NCBI GenBank assembly: GCA_050084515.1
Contig: CM114271.1
Location: 9,238,001 to 9,302,000 of the forward strand
Source of the DNA: Blasia pusilla
Taxonomy: Eukaryota > Marchantiophyta > Marchantiopsida > Blasiales
Direction of reading: 5' to 3'
Length of the DNA: 64,000 nt
A program made the translations under genes and the position numbers. How positions within the stretch are numbered: the stretch's first letter is position 1; each line of letters begins with the position of its first letter. This document shows, one piece after another, positions 54,968 to 64,000 of the stretch. The notes beneath the pieces are model-generated. The model had not been told where the DNA came from, ran no database searches, and saw only the letters and a program-made list of their open reading frames with translations.

Positions 54968-55250
54968 TTTTTCCAGAAATGCCTCCATCTATGTCCACGA
55001 TGAATCCCTTGATCAGTCCACTTGCTGATGTCGAGATGAGTCACCTTGATGGGTAGCTCGAATCGTCTCGCAATTGTTCAGTCGAACCGTCTCGCTCTCG
55101 TTCGGTCGAACCGTCCCGCACTCGTTCCCTCCTATCGACTCGCGATGACTCGCCGTGTGAAACGCCCCTTGGTATCTGATCAGTTGCTGCGCGGGAGAGT
55201 GAGGAATGGAGATCGTGAAATGAGAAACCAAAAATGAGCAATTTCTGCCC

Positions 55251-55258
55251 TATTTATA
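55251..55258 (-). promoter_or_regulatory. TATA box of methyltransferase gene (minus strand)
   Basis: The minus strand reads AAAGTATAAATAGGGCAGAA about 285 bp upstream of the ATG at 54967, matching 43902-43909. Confidence 0.75.
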
Positions 55259-55339
55259 CTTTTCTAGCCGTTGGGCTGACCGTTGGGTCGCGTCGTCTGT
55301 TCGACGGTGACGTGCCAGAGGTTACACAAGTCCGGAGGT

Positions 55340-55940
55340 GAAAAATGGCAACCCGTCGGATCCGACAGGTTCCGCTGTGCGCCTCTGCCATCCTGGGTAC
55401 GTTGCCATGTGCGCAAGCAACCCGTCGGAGACCGACGGGTTGAGCGCCTCTGTCGTCTTTGGACCAGAACCCGAGGTACCCGCGCAACCCGTCGGAGACC
55501 GACATGTTGCGCGCCTCCGCCGTGTTTAGGATAGGAACGGGACGTACCCAGGAAATCCGTCGGAGACCGTTGGGTTCCATGCTTCCCTCGTCAAGGGTTA
55601 AGAACGCGGGGTTCCCGTGCAAGTCGTCGGAGTTCGACTGGTTGCACACTTCATGTAAGCACCACAAGGCGAGGCCCTTGCGCAACACGTTGGAGGGCGA
55701 CGGGTTGCACGCCTCGCCGTCTTTGGGCAAATAGGTGCGGAACTCGTCGGGAACAGACGGTATGCACACCTCCGGCATCTTTGGGCAAGAAGGATCGGTA
55801 TCCGAACAACTCGTCGGAGAGCGACGGGTTGCCCGCTTTGACCATGTTTGGCAAAAGGGTGCAACCTGTCCGAAGCCGACGGGTTGCAGGCTTCGGTTAG
55901 CTTGTGGTAATTTTTGAGTTACCAGGACTCCGACGGGTTC
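55340..55940. repeat. Tandem palindrome array between the two divergent TATA boxes
   Basis: Palindromes at about 55350, 55416, 55482, 55552, 55618, 55684, 55740, 55806 and 55860 give a period of about 67 bp, inverted relative to 43125-43815. Arms near GCAACCCGTCGG; several copies carry single changes. Confidence 0.88.
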
Positions 55941-56109
55941 CAGCAAAATGAAGTGTGCTTCGCAACCCTCTGCTTCCCAAATCCGGTAACACATTGCAAT
56001 AGAATTGAGTCTGTTGTTACATAATTGGATCCATTGTGTCAGACAATGTCACCTACCGAATTCATCTTGTCAGTAAAAATCTGTCAGGAGTATCTGTTTT
56101 CCTATTCAC

Positions 56110-56117
56110 TATAAATT
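56110..56117 (+). promoter_or_regulatory. TATA box of transposase gene (plus strand)
   Basis: CACTATAAATTAAACATTCT lies 70 bp upstream of the ATG at 56180. Confidence 0.7.
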
Positions 56118-56179
56118 AAACATTCTCATTCATATTCTCTTTCTCATTCTCACCCTCTTCCCATACAAACTTTCACGGA

Positions 56180-58380
56180 ATGGATAATTATGTTAAGCTC
56201 ACTTGTGGCAGCCATCTGGCGGCCCTTCCTCAATCAGAAATCATTCGACCCGAAGCTCGTGAGTCTTTCATAGCAGTGGATGAAAATTTTCTGTCTGTTC
56301 GATTTCTTCTCCAAATTGGAACCATCTTTGTATCCAAAGATGTTAGGGTGGACGGTACGGAAGACATAATAGGTGAGACGGTCCAGTCAGTGACCTCACA
56401 CCGTAAAGTATGGAATCTTCTACCTATAGCAAATGGTCAATACAGAGTTTACGGCCTGCCCCTGAATTCGTATGTTTCCCAAGTAGACGGTCTAGAATTT
56501 CCTAGTGCTCCGAGCTCTACGTTTGCAACTCCAAGCTTTGCAGATCCGGCTTCGACTCCAACTTCGCACGCTCGTAACAATGTTGTTCTTTCTGCAGAGA
56601 TTCCGGATGTAATCAACCTCAGTGGATCTGTCGAACATCAATCGGGCCCTCTATCCGCCTACTCGAAATCACGAAATATCACGAAATATCACGAAATAGT
56701 TTGCTTTCGTCTCTGGCCTTGAAAATGTTCAAGCACATTCTTGTCGACAAGCTGCCGCCCACCTACGATGGTAATTGCATTTTTGAGTTGCCTCCACTTG
56801 CGGCTCCTGCTCAAAAGAAGGATGGAGGACGCCTGAAGGGTATGGACAGAAAGTCTGATTGTCATCGATGGTGCAGGCTTCAACGGACTAGTGCTTCAAT
56901 TCTAGATGGTCCTTGGATTGTCTCCCACCGCCAATGCGTGGGAGCCTTGGAGTGTAGAAGTCCAGCATGCCCGTATCTAGAGCGCATCGGGCGAGTCAAT
57001 ACGTCGCAATTCTCTCCCAAGCATGCAGAAACTCCATACGAGGTCGATGCCACCATACCGACGGGAGGCCATTGATGTCCTCATTGTCAAGCATCGCCCT
57101 TCTGCGTTGGAGCATGTCCTCCATACATATTTTTCGTTGTCCATGACTTGGGCTCCACGTTAGATTACACAAGGCTGACAGTTCATGTTGGCTCCCACAC
57201 TCATCCTGTGTCCGATGCAATTCAAAGACACATCAAGGAGGATGTGGCTGAGAAAGTTTCCGAGGTCTACAGAAACTCTCCGGGTTCAAATCCCGGAGTG
57301 ATCAAGCTCACAACGACATCGCAAATTTGTGAATAATTGCTTGGAATCCCTGGACAGGGCGAGATCACGGCGGTTGAGGAGAAACAACTCTGGGAAAATC
57401 TCGCATTTCTCGCTGATCCTGAATGCTTACGGAATTTGCTGCTTCAAATACATTTTCTGCATGGAAAGACGGCCGAAATGGATGCCATCGCCCGAATCAA
57501 GGCCAACTCTAGATTTCCATTCATTCAGAGATGGCAATTCATGGGCCAAGGAGGCGAGGGATCTAGGGCCTATGTCTTCAAAATATCAACCACATGTCGG
57601 TCGAGTGGCCTCGATCTTATAGATCGAATGAGGGAAGGGGAAGATCTTTACGGGAGCTGGGTAAGCTTTGATATTTGCTACAGAGTGCTGAAGGATGGTT
57701 GACGATGGGTGCTCACGTTTATGACCATGTGGAGAAGGGACTCAAAACTATATTTATCTGTGAAGTAAAAGCGTAAGACGCGTTGGCGGTTTGAAGATGT
57801 CTTTGGTTACTCTTATTGGAGGTGGTGAAGGAAAACAAAAGGCCACCTCCGGAAATTTATGGGTTCATGGCGGACAATGCACAACCTGGGTGGATTGCTA
57901 TCCGGGAAGTGTTCTGGGGTGGAGAGGTTCAACCGGAGAGGGAAAAGTCGGATGCTTTCCATTGGCAACAGTCTGTGACCCGGTACACCAAATCTTGCAT
58001 CAAGGAGAATAAGAGGACAGAGCATGTCACTCTACTCCAACGTTGCAAGGACAACAAAACCTTCAAGCAAGCCATGGAATGCCAGAAAGAACTTCATGGG
58101 TGGTGGAGGAAGCATGCGATTGAGAGGAAGTACAAAGAGTTGTGCTCTTGGTTGAGTTGGTGGACTGTATGTATGAGACAATGGGGAAACTTCATGCGGT
58201 AGGTGAGTTCACTATTTTGTCTTGTCAAGCTCACGCTGAGAATTGTTTGTAAAGTTGTAGCTCAGGGTGAGAAGCGTGGGAACTATATGGATTTCAAACA
58301 CAAGAAACCAAGCAAGCTGTCGGATGCGACGGGTTGCCCGAGTGTGCAACCCAACGAAACCGACGGGTTGCATCCAGATT
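56180..58380 (+). pseudogene. MULE-like transposase, N-terminal and core exons, plus-strand copy
   Basis: Starts MDNYVKLTCGSHLAALPQSE at 56180 and stays open to 56722. At 56664-56694 a short TATCACGAAA-type triplication replaces the expected sequence and shifts the frame. The next ORF (56701-57075) has FELPPLAAPAQKKDGG, the Cys block CVGALECRSPACPYLE and GGH, then a TGA at 57073 where other copies have CGA before CPHCQ. Another stop (TAA at 57333 for CAA) follows QICE. Later ORFs carry LWENLAFLADPEC, FPFIQRWQFMGQGGEGSRAY, EIYGFMADNAQPGWIAIREV and SDAFHWQQSVTRYTKS. It ends after the GNFMR donor region and two palindromes (58315-58370). The exons beyond, including SWIM, are not present on this strand. 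Confidence 0.72.
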
Positions 58381-58794
58381 TTTGGTGCAACCTGAGTGTG
58401 GAGGTGTGGTAAGAAGAGAGGAAGAGAGGAGAGAGGAGAGAGGAAACTACCTTCAACCGAAATAGATACTTTTTTTTAAGAGAGTTTCCGTTGGGTTGAA
58501 GAGAGGAAACTTTTTGTGTGAATATTTTTGCCTTTGCTTTTGTTCATTTATTAAACAATCCCCGCTTTATTTTCCTCTTCCATATTTTGGCAACCCCAGT
58601 GAGTCCGACGAGTGGCAAATTGCACAAAATTTAGAAAACTGAAAAATCAGTGGAATCATAAGTGTGGAACCAATCACTTTTTCCATCCAAGGTCTGGAAA
58701 AAATCTATCATTTGCCCCGGGCTGAATAGAGTTCAAGCTCAAAGTGAAGGTTGAGGAAAAATAAAAGTACAATCTAAAACCTCATTTTGCATCC

Positions 58795-60301
58795 TCAAAG
58801 TGGTTTGTTTAAAATACTTCGCAGTTCTTTGAGGGAGATAATTGGTTGGTGGATTCCTACTCCTACCTCCGACTCTCTTAAAACTACTAGCAACACATAG
58901 TACATGTGCTTACAAGGGAAATACCTTTTGCCACTTGTCTCTCTTTGGACAAAGTCATCACATGAACATGTGGGAAAGCAACAAATGTGCACCACATACA
59001 CCCCTGTGACACTTGAATTTGAGTGTTGTTCTGACCCAATACATCCTTCCTATTCCATTGCCACTCAAGACATCTTTCGTGGCGATGATCTCCATTTTTG
59101 CCTCCCGAGCTTATTGCATTCGCTTTGCTCTCTCCACCGTTGGCCTGCACATTCTGTTTCTCTTCACCCCATTTCTAGACTCAAACAGAAATAATGGATT
59201 GAGATCATCCACCTTCTCCGGGTACATGTTGACATCAATCTTGGGTTGAATACAAAATGCGAAGGTCTCTGTAATGCTGAACATGCTCCAAACTTCCCCG
59301 TCTCTGAGTGCGAAACCGACACTTGTAAGATTGTCCACTTCGTCTTGAGTGTAGTTCGTGCCTGCGGCGATGGGCCAAATCGTGGGGGTATTCCCGGGAG
59401 CTCCAATGGCAGCCGGACAAGACTTCCGGAAAGCGAAATATTCATTTGGGCAGAAGAAGTACTTCAATTGATCCCTGGTCCTCGTGAAACGATCAAAGGT
59501 TTTGAGTCCCGAAAACCCAGGCAGAGGTCGTCCAGTCCTTGTACAGTTCTTATTTAGGAAAGTGCCGCATGCTCTCCTAATGCCATCAGATCCTGCCCTG
59601 TAGGTGGGTCCACGTCCTGGGTTGCTCCGAGATAAATGCCACCGTTTTAGGTTGCAATCCACCTCCATTACCGGAATCCCATATTGTTGAACCACCCGAG
59701 TGACAGGATGTTGCGAACTTCCAGCAACGGAGGGCTTTTGAAATAAAACATTCATTGATTTTGGAGAAGTAACTCCATCACGGATTTGGGACGGGTCTGG
59801 GGTCCCCGAATACCTGGGCGGTGTAATGTCCTCATCCAAATCAATCACCGGATTTGTTCCTCGATGCTGCCTCTTCACCTGCCTGAAGTCAAGATACTTA
59901 TATGGTCTCCACGAGTCTTGTTCGGACTGCTCTACCACCATCTGTATGGGACATCTTGAAACCCGCCCACAAATATCCCCACCTATGTGTATGTCTTGCT
60001 CGAGTGGAATTCCAGCTACGCACCGGTTGAAGGCTTCCACATACCGTTTTTCATCACCAGATCTCACTGCCGCCCTGACATAGAGCTCGTATATCGACGG
60101 CCCTTTTCCTTTTGTTATGCCTTTTGTGAGAAAGATATGGGATGCTACAGACTGTAGCATTGCTCTTGCCTGGTCTTGTTGGCATGCCTCCACAAGTGAA
60201 ATTCGTTGGCATGCTTGAGACGACGTCCAGGAGGAATGAACACTTTTTGCTCCACTTGTGTTGGGGCAGAGGGCATTTTCATGAACGTTCAGTCCCTGCA
60301 A
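58795..60301 (-). pseudogene. MULE-like transposase middle and SWIM exons
   Basis: ORF 59111-60301 (396 aa) starts near MQGLNVHENALCPNT and includes ASHIFLTKGITKGKGPSIYE, EAFNRCVAGIPLEQDIHIGG, PVIDLDEDITPPRYSG, GSDGIRRACGTFLNKNC and TPTIWPIAAGTNYTQDEVDN. The Cys and His residues and DE-rich stretches are conserved with the second copy at 61537. After the ORF ends (ERAKRMQ), another frame gives VHICC-, FPTCSCDDFVQRETSG and KRYFPCKHMYYVLL, a complete SWIM finger (CxC-x15-CxH, about 58906-58968). A frameshift around 59020 separates the two. No known domain was recognised in the middle exon. Confidence 0.7.
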
Positions 60302-60349
60302 TGACGGAAATGTTAGAAGGGAACGAAAATAACTCAGGAGTCAAAGAAA

Positions 60350-60620
60350 TAAGCGACCTGTCGGAACCAGACGGGTTGCAGGCCCGAGGCATCCCATTAA
60401 TGACTCTGCGACTCGTCGGGTCCCGACGTGTTGTAACCTTAAACCCACCTACTGCAACCCGTGGGAACCCGACGGGTTGCAAGGCCGAGGCATCCCATGA
60501 ACGACTCTGTAACCTGTTGGGTCCCGACGGGTTGCACACTCGAGTTGCACCAAACATCTGGATGCAACTCGTTGGTTTCCGTTGGGTTGCACACTCGGGC
60601 AACCTATCGCATCCGACAGC
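60350..60620. repeat. Palindrome cluster in the transposase intron
   Basis: Five or more units such as GACCTGTCGGAACCAGACGG, CGTCGGGTCCCGACGTGTTG and CAACCCGTGGGAACCCGACG lie between the core and middle exons. The same intron is present at 49750-49880 and, in part, at 40670-40790. Confidence 0.8.
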
Positions 60621-60639
60621 TTGCTTGGTTTCTTGGGTT

Positions 60640-61470
60640 TGAAATCCATATAATTCCCACGCTTCTCACCCTGAGCTACAACTTTACAAACAATTCTCAG
60701 TGTGAGCTTGACAAGACAAAATAGTGAACTCACCTGCCGCATGAAGTTTCCCCATTCTCTCATACGTACAGTCCACCAACTCAACCAAGAGCACAACTCT
60801 TTGTACTTCCCCTCAATCGCATGCTTCCTCCACCACCCATGAAGGTCTTCTTTGCATTCCATGGCCTGCTTCAAGGTTTTGCTGTCCTTGCAGCGTTGGA
60901 GTAGAGTGACATTCTCTGTCCTCTTATTCTCCTTGATGCAAGATTTGGTGTACCAGGTCACAGACTGTTGCCAATGGAAAGCATCCGACTTTTCCCTCTC
61001 CGATTGAACCTCTCCACCCCATAACACTTCCCGGATAGCAATCCACCCAGGTTGTGCATTGTCCGCCATGAACCCATAAATTTCCGGAGGTGGCCTTTTG
61101 TTTTCCTTCACCACCTCCAATAAGAGTAACCAACACATCTTCAAACTGCCAACGTCTTCTGCCTTTACTTCACAGACAAATATAGTTTTGAGTCCCTTCT
61201 CCACATGGTCATAAACGTGAGCACCCATCTTCAACCATCCGTTCAGCACTCTGAAGCAAATATCAAAGCTTACCCAGCTCCCGTAAAGATCTTCCCCTTC
61301 CCTCATTCGATCTATAAGATCGAGGCCACTCGACGGACCTGTGGTTGACATTTTGAAGATATAGGCCTTGGATCCCTCGCCTCCTTGGCCCATGAACTGC
61401 CATCTCTGAATGAATGGAAATATGGAGTTGGCCTTGATTCTGGCGATGGCATCCATTTCGGCCGTCTTTC
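60640..61470 (-). pseudogene. MULE-like transposase core exon
   Basis: ORF 60449-61456 covers MDAIARIKANSIFPFIQRWQ, then GAHVYDHVEKGLKTIFVCEV, EIYGFMADNAQPGWIAIREV, SDAFHWQQSVTWYTKS and LCSWLSWWTVRMREWGNFMR. Unlike copy 3 there is no stop at the WQFM position. The reading frame is intact for about 270 codons, the longest preserved piece of the core. It is truncated at its 5' side by the inverted junction at 61475. Confidence 0.75.
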
Positions 61471-61484
61471 TTCCTCACAAAAGG

Positions 61485-62742
61485 CATAACAAAAGGAAAG
61501 GGGCCGTCGATCTACGAGCTCTATGTCAGGGCGGCTGTGAGATCTGGTGATGAAAAAATGTATGTGGAAGCCTTCAACCGGTGCGTAGCTGGAACTCCAC
61601 TCGAGCAAGACGTACACATTGGTGGGGATATTGGTGGGCTGGTTTCAAGACGTCCCATACAGATGGTGGTAGAGCAGTCCGAGCGAGACTCGTGGAGACC
61701 AGATAAGTATCTTGACTTCAAGCAAGTGAAGAGGCATCATCAAGGAACAAATCCGGTGATTGATTTGGATGAGGAAATTACACCGCCCAGGTATTCAGGG
61801 ACCCCGGACCCGTCCCAAATCCGTGATGGAGTTACTTCTCCAAAATCAGTGAATGTTTTATTTCAAAAGACCTCCGTTGCTAGAAGTTCGCAACATCCTG
61901 TCACTCGGGTGGTTCAACAATATGGGATTCCGGTAATGGAGGTGGATTGCAACCTAAAACGGTGGCATATATCTCAGAGCAACCCTGGACGTGGACCCAC
62001 CTGTAGGGCAGGATCTGATGGCATTAGGAGAGCATGCGGCACTTTCCTAAATAAGAACTGTAGAAGGAGTGGACGACCACTGCCTGGGTTTTGGGGACTC
62101 AAAACCTTTGATCGTTTCACGAGGACTAGGGATCAATTGAAGTTCTTCTTCTGCCCAAATGAATATTGCGCTTTCCGGAAGTCTTATCCGGCTGCCATTG
62201 GAGCTCCCGAGAATACCCCCACGATTTGGCCCATCGCCGCAGGCACGAACTGCACTCAAGACGAAGTGGACAATCTTACAAGTGCCGGTTTCAGACTCGT
62301 AGACGGGGGAAGTTTGGAGCATGTTTACAAGTTACGGGAAAAAGCAATAGCCATTGACGATAGCCCTGCCCGTCCAACCGAAAGTGTTGAGATGCGGGAA
62401 ATGTCCCCCATGAAGTCCGGGGACACAATCAACATAGTGGAAATGCCAGAAGTTGAAATCAATGACGACGAGGTCATGAGGACCGCCAGCGTGGAGATGG
62501 TGGACATGGCCGAAGAAGCCAGAGAGCGGTCATTCTCGACTCCAAGCCTGACGGAGGACATCGACCTCTATCAGATCGACGAGTTCCTAGTCGATTTTCC
62601 AGCTTCTATCTCATACAAGTTGGCTGGTCAAGAAACCGACCCAATTTTTGAGCGGGTAAGAGAGGATATGGGTTTTTTGAATTATGTGAATTGCAATTCA
62701 TTGGGAATTCAGTGTAGCTTATTCATCTTGTCCCGGTTGTGA
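61485..62742 (+). pseudogene. Chimeric ORF: transposase middle exon fused to methyltransferase exon 1
   Basis: The first part (61485 to about 62327) is the inverted copy of the transposase middle exon, with RSGDEKMYVEAFNRCVAGTP, PVIDLDEEITPPRYSGTP, GSDGIRRACGTFLNKNC and TPTIWPIAAGTNCTQDEVD. At about 62327 (EHVYK) it joins in frame to methyltransferase exon 1 (LREKAIAIDDSPARPTESVE, EVMRTASVEMVDMAEE, DLYQIDEFLVDFP). The fused frame is 401 codons and open to 62742. A splice donor at 62686 probably ends the exon before that. This junction is likely a rearrangement product, but the long open frame means it could be expressed. Confidence 0.7.
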
Positions 62743-62757
62743 CATGTGGTAAAGCAG

Positions 62758-63218
62758 ATGGCACTCATGGAGGGCCACAATGCCCTGAGGATTCCACTCT
62801 GCCGATTGCGGACAATGGAATACGTCTGCGAAATTCAGTCCGACGAGGACATCGCGAAGCTTAAACATTCGGCGGCGACAACATCCTACGTCGACAGCTT
62901 TCCTCCCTTCTATGTTCAGCCTTACGACGAGCATGGAACCCAATCTCTGGTTATGGAGGAGGACTTGGAAAAGCTCGACACATTCTGGAGGATGAGAGAT
63001 CAGGATTTCAGAAGGCAAGTAGAGGGCACGGAATTCAGCTGGATGAGGAATCTGCATTTCTTCATCTGGGATGGAAATCACAGGTTCATGGCGTGGACCA
63101 AGTTTGCGGAGGAGCGGCCCAACTCCTTGGAGGCACATTTTTGCGTGAAGGCAGTGGTCCTTCACCCATTCCCTCATCACATGGCGAGGGTGGAGATGGC
63201 AATGCATGCCATGAACAC
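62758..63218 (+). CDS. ParB-like exon of the methyltransferase gene (intact splice sites)
   Basis: The exon is preceded by a 72-nt intron (62686-62757, GTGAAT to AAGCAG, phase 0) and followed by CACGTGAGTATC, a strong donor at 63219. It encodes 153 residues with MEYVCEIQSDEDIAKLKHS, SFPPFYVQPYDEHGTQSLVM, TFWRMRDQDFRRQVEGTEFS and HFFIWDGNHRFMAWTKFAEE, then FCVKAVVLHPFPHHMARVEM. The WDGNHR box with a following Ala/Trp helix resembles the DGxHR catalytic/nucleotide-binding box of ParB-type domains. In copy 3 the donor is mutated, so this is the best copy of the exon. It belongs to the same protein as the amino-methyltransferase. Confidence 0.65.
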
Positions 63219-63840
63219 GTGAGTATCTTTAACACTTACGCAACTCGTCGGGACGGTTGTTGGGATGCTTTAACACTTACGCAACTCGTCGGACTCCAAC
63301 GAGTTGCTCGATTGATGAATGGGTTAGGTTTTTTTTGCCGAAAGAAACTCGTCGGACTCCGACGGGTTGCTCGACTCGACGCTTTTTCGGATGTTTTTTA
63401 AGAATGCAACTCGTCATACTCCGAAGAGTTGTTCGATTGATCACAGATTTAATTAGTTTTTGGCCCAAAGCAAACCGTCAGAGTCCGACGGGTTGCTCGA
63501 CTCGCCGCCTTGTCATGATGTTTTTTGAAGAATGCAACTCGTCGGAGTCCGACGAGTTGTTCGACTGACTGCAGGTTTATAATGTTTTTTGCCCAAAACA
63601 ACCCGTCGGAGTCCGACGGGTTGCTTGCCTCGAAATTGTTTTTGGCCAAAATCAACCCGTCAGAGTCCGACAGGTTGCTATGTTCACATTAGTATGTTCA
63701 GTTGCACAACCCGTCGGAGTCCGACGGGTTGAAACCAGGCATTAGCAAATCTGAATGCAATCCATCGGACTCCGATGGGTTGCATCATTTAGCTCGTTGC
63801 TAGAATCCGACCTTGAGCTGTGACGACCCGTCGGAGTCCA
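63219..63840. repeat. Palindrome array in intron 2 (right-hand copy)
   Basis: Palindromes at about 63240, 63284, 63345, 63407, 63470, 63534, 63598, 63652, 63706 and 63760, mostly with GGACTCC or GGAGTCC centres. Alternating spacers match those of 45154-45963. Confidence 0.85.
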
Positions 63841-64000
63841 TCCCGGATGAAGCAAACCTTGAAAGTTCTGGAGATTTCGAGGTTTGGCTCGACGACATAT
63901 GGGACAAGCCAACCAAAAACCCAGGATTCAAGACCATGTTCAAGGTTTGCGTCCTCCCTCAGGCAGAGCTTGACGAAGAAGTAGAGGGGAACAAACGGGA
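63838..64000 (+). pseudogene. Methyltransferase exon-4 fragment at the window edge
   Basis: The intron array jumps at 63839 into exon-4 sequence encoding IPDEANLESSGDFEVWLDD and DKPTKNPGFKTMFKVCVLPQ, then AELDEEVEGNKR. The first half of exon 4 and exon 3 are deleted. The frame continues past the window. Confidence 0.75.

Larger units (their letters stand above)
54904..58400. mobile_element. DNA-transposon copy: methyltransferase exon-1 start (minus), divergent promoter, transposase (plus)
   Basis: Right after terminus A of the previous copy comes the reverse of the methyltransferase exon-1 start (ATG at 54967). Then follow the methyltransferase TATA box (55251-55258), a palindrome array, the transposase TATA box (56110-56117), and the transposase gene on the plus strand (56180 to about 58380). 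It ends at 58400 against another terminus A. This is the clearest view of the divergent promoter. Confidence 0.8.
58401..61480 (-). mobile_element. DNA-transposon copy: terminus A and the complete 3' half of the transposase
   Basis: Terminus A at 58401 is followed by the SWIM exon (58795 on), a 396-aa middle exon frame (59111-60301), a palindrome-bearing intron (60350-60620) and the core exon (60640-61456), all minus strand. At about 61475 the sequence switches into an inverted copy of the middle exon. This copy shows that the middle exon exists and was deleted in copy 3. Confidence 0.8.

Noticed and set aside
39786-64000. Helitron
   Set aside because: No CTRR-type 3' end with a hairpin, no Rep/helicase motifs, and the transposase has a SWIM finger and DDE-like core instead.
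1-64000. tRNA or rRNA genes
   Set aside because: I saw no cloverleaf with A and B boxes or rRNA-like stretch. The only tRNA-like match is the retroelement primer site at 9160-9178.

Overview
The window looks like plant nuclear DNA, most likely from a land plant or close streptophyte relative outside the well-studied flowering plants (inference). The reasons are a spliced plant-type PEN-2 gene with a 6-kb intron, a telo-box (TTTAGGGTTTAGGG) upstream of it, plant-style Ty3/gypsy, Ty1/copia and LINE relics, and short introns with plant-like splice sites. Almost all of the 64 kb is transposable-element DNA, most of it decayed. I recognise one host gene with confidence (PEN-2) and one probable host or host-like gene, a protein-kinase-like sequence now broken.

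Layout. 1-7603: minus-strand Ty3/gypsy element (gag, protease, an embedded C5-cytosine-methyltransferase-like domain, RT, and the end of integrase running into the window edge) with its probable 5' LTR at about 6840-7603. 7610-10365: a second minus-strand gypsy element with gag, a tRNA-Asp-type primer site and an LTR. 10371-18709: two broken copies of an unusual large DNA-transposon family. 18710-30000: the PEN-2 gene (two coding exons, minus strand) with a LINE in its intron, followed by a foldback element. 30035-36277: relics of gypsy, copia and LTRs. 37164-39786: a kinase-like gene split by a solo LTR with a perfect 5-bp target duplication and cut off by a transposon end. 39786-64000: head-to-head, nested and internally deleted copies of the same DNA-transposon family.

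The DNA-transposon family is the main discovery. Pieced together from overlapping broken copies, one unit reads: terminus A (GA-rich, GAGGTGCGGTAAGAGG); a leftward MULE-like transposase gene with an N-terminal Cys/His zinc-binding region and a C-terminal SWIM zinc finger; a shared divergent promoter region in which two outward-facing TATA boxes flank a tandem array of about 67-bp units, each carrying a 27-bp palindrome; a rightward multi-exon gene encoding coiled-coil-like, ParB-like (IWDGNHR) and DNA amino-methyltransferase regions; and terminus B (GGTATTCTGG plus a GA-rich tract). The methyltransferase has motif IV before motif I, as in the beta class of N6-adenine/N4-cytosine enzymes such as CcrM. 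The palindrome (arms GCAACCCGTCGG) is repeated dozens of times in promoters and introns of this family, and I saw it nowhere else in the window.

Two unrelated DNA methyltransferase folds (C5-type in the gypsy element, amino-type in the DNA transposon) are therefore carried by mobile elements in a single window. No transposon copy here looks intact: nonsense changes (several C-to-T), frameshifts, deletions and chimeric junctions are common. The family-level reconstruction comes from comparing copies within this window. Domain calls are by eye and no search was run.
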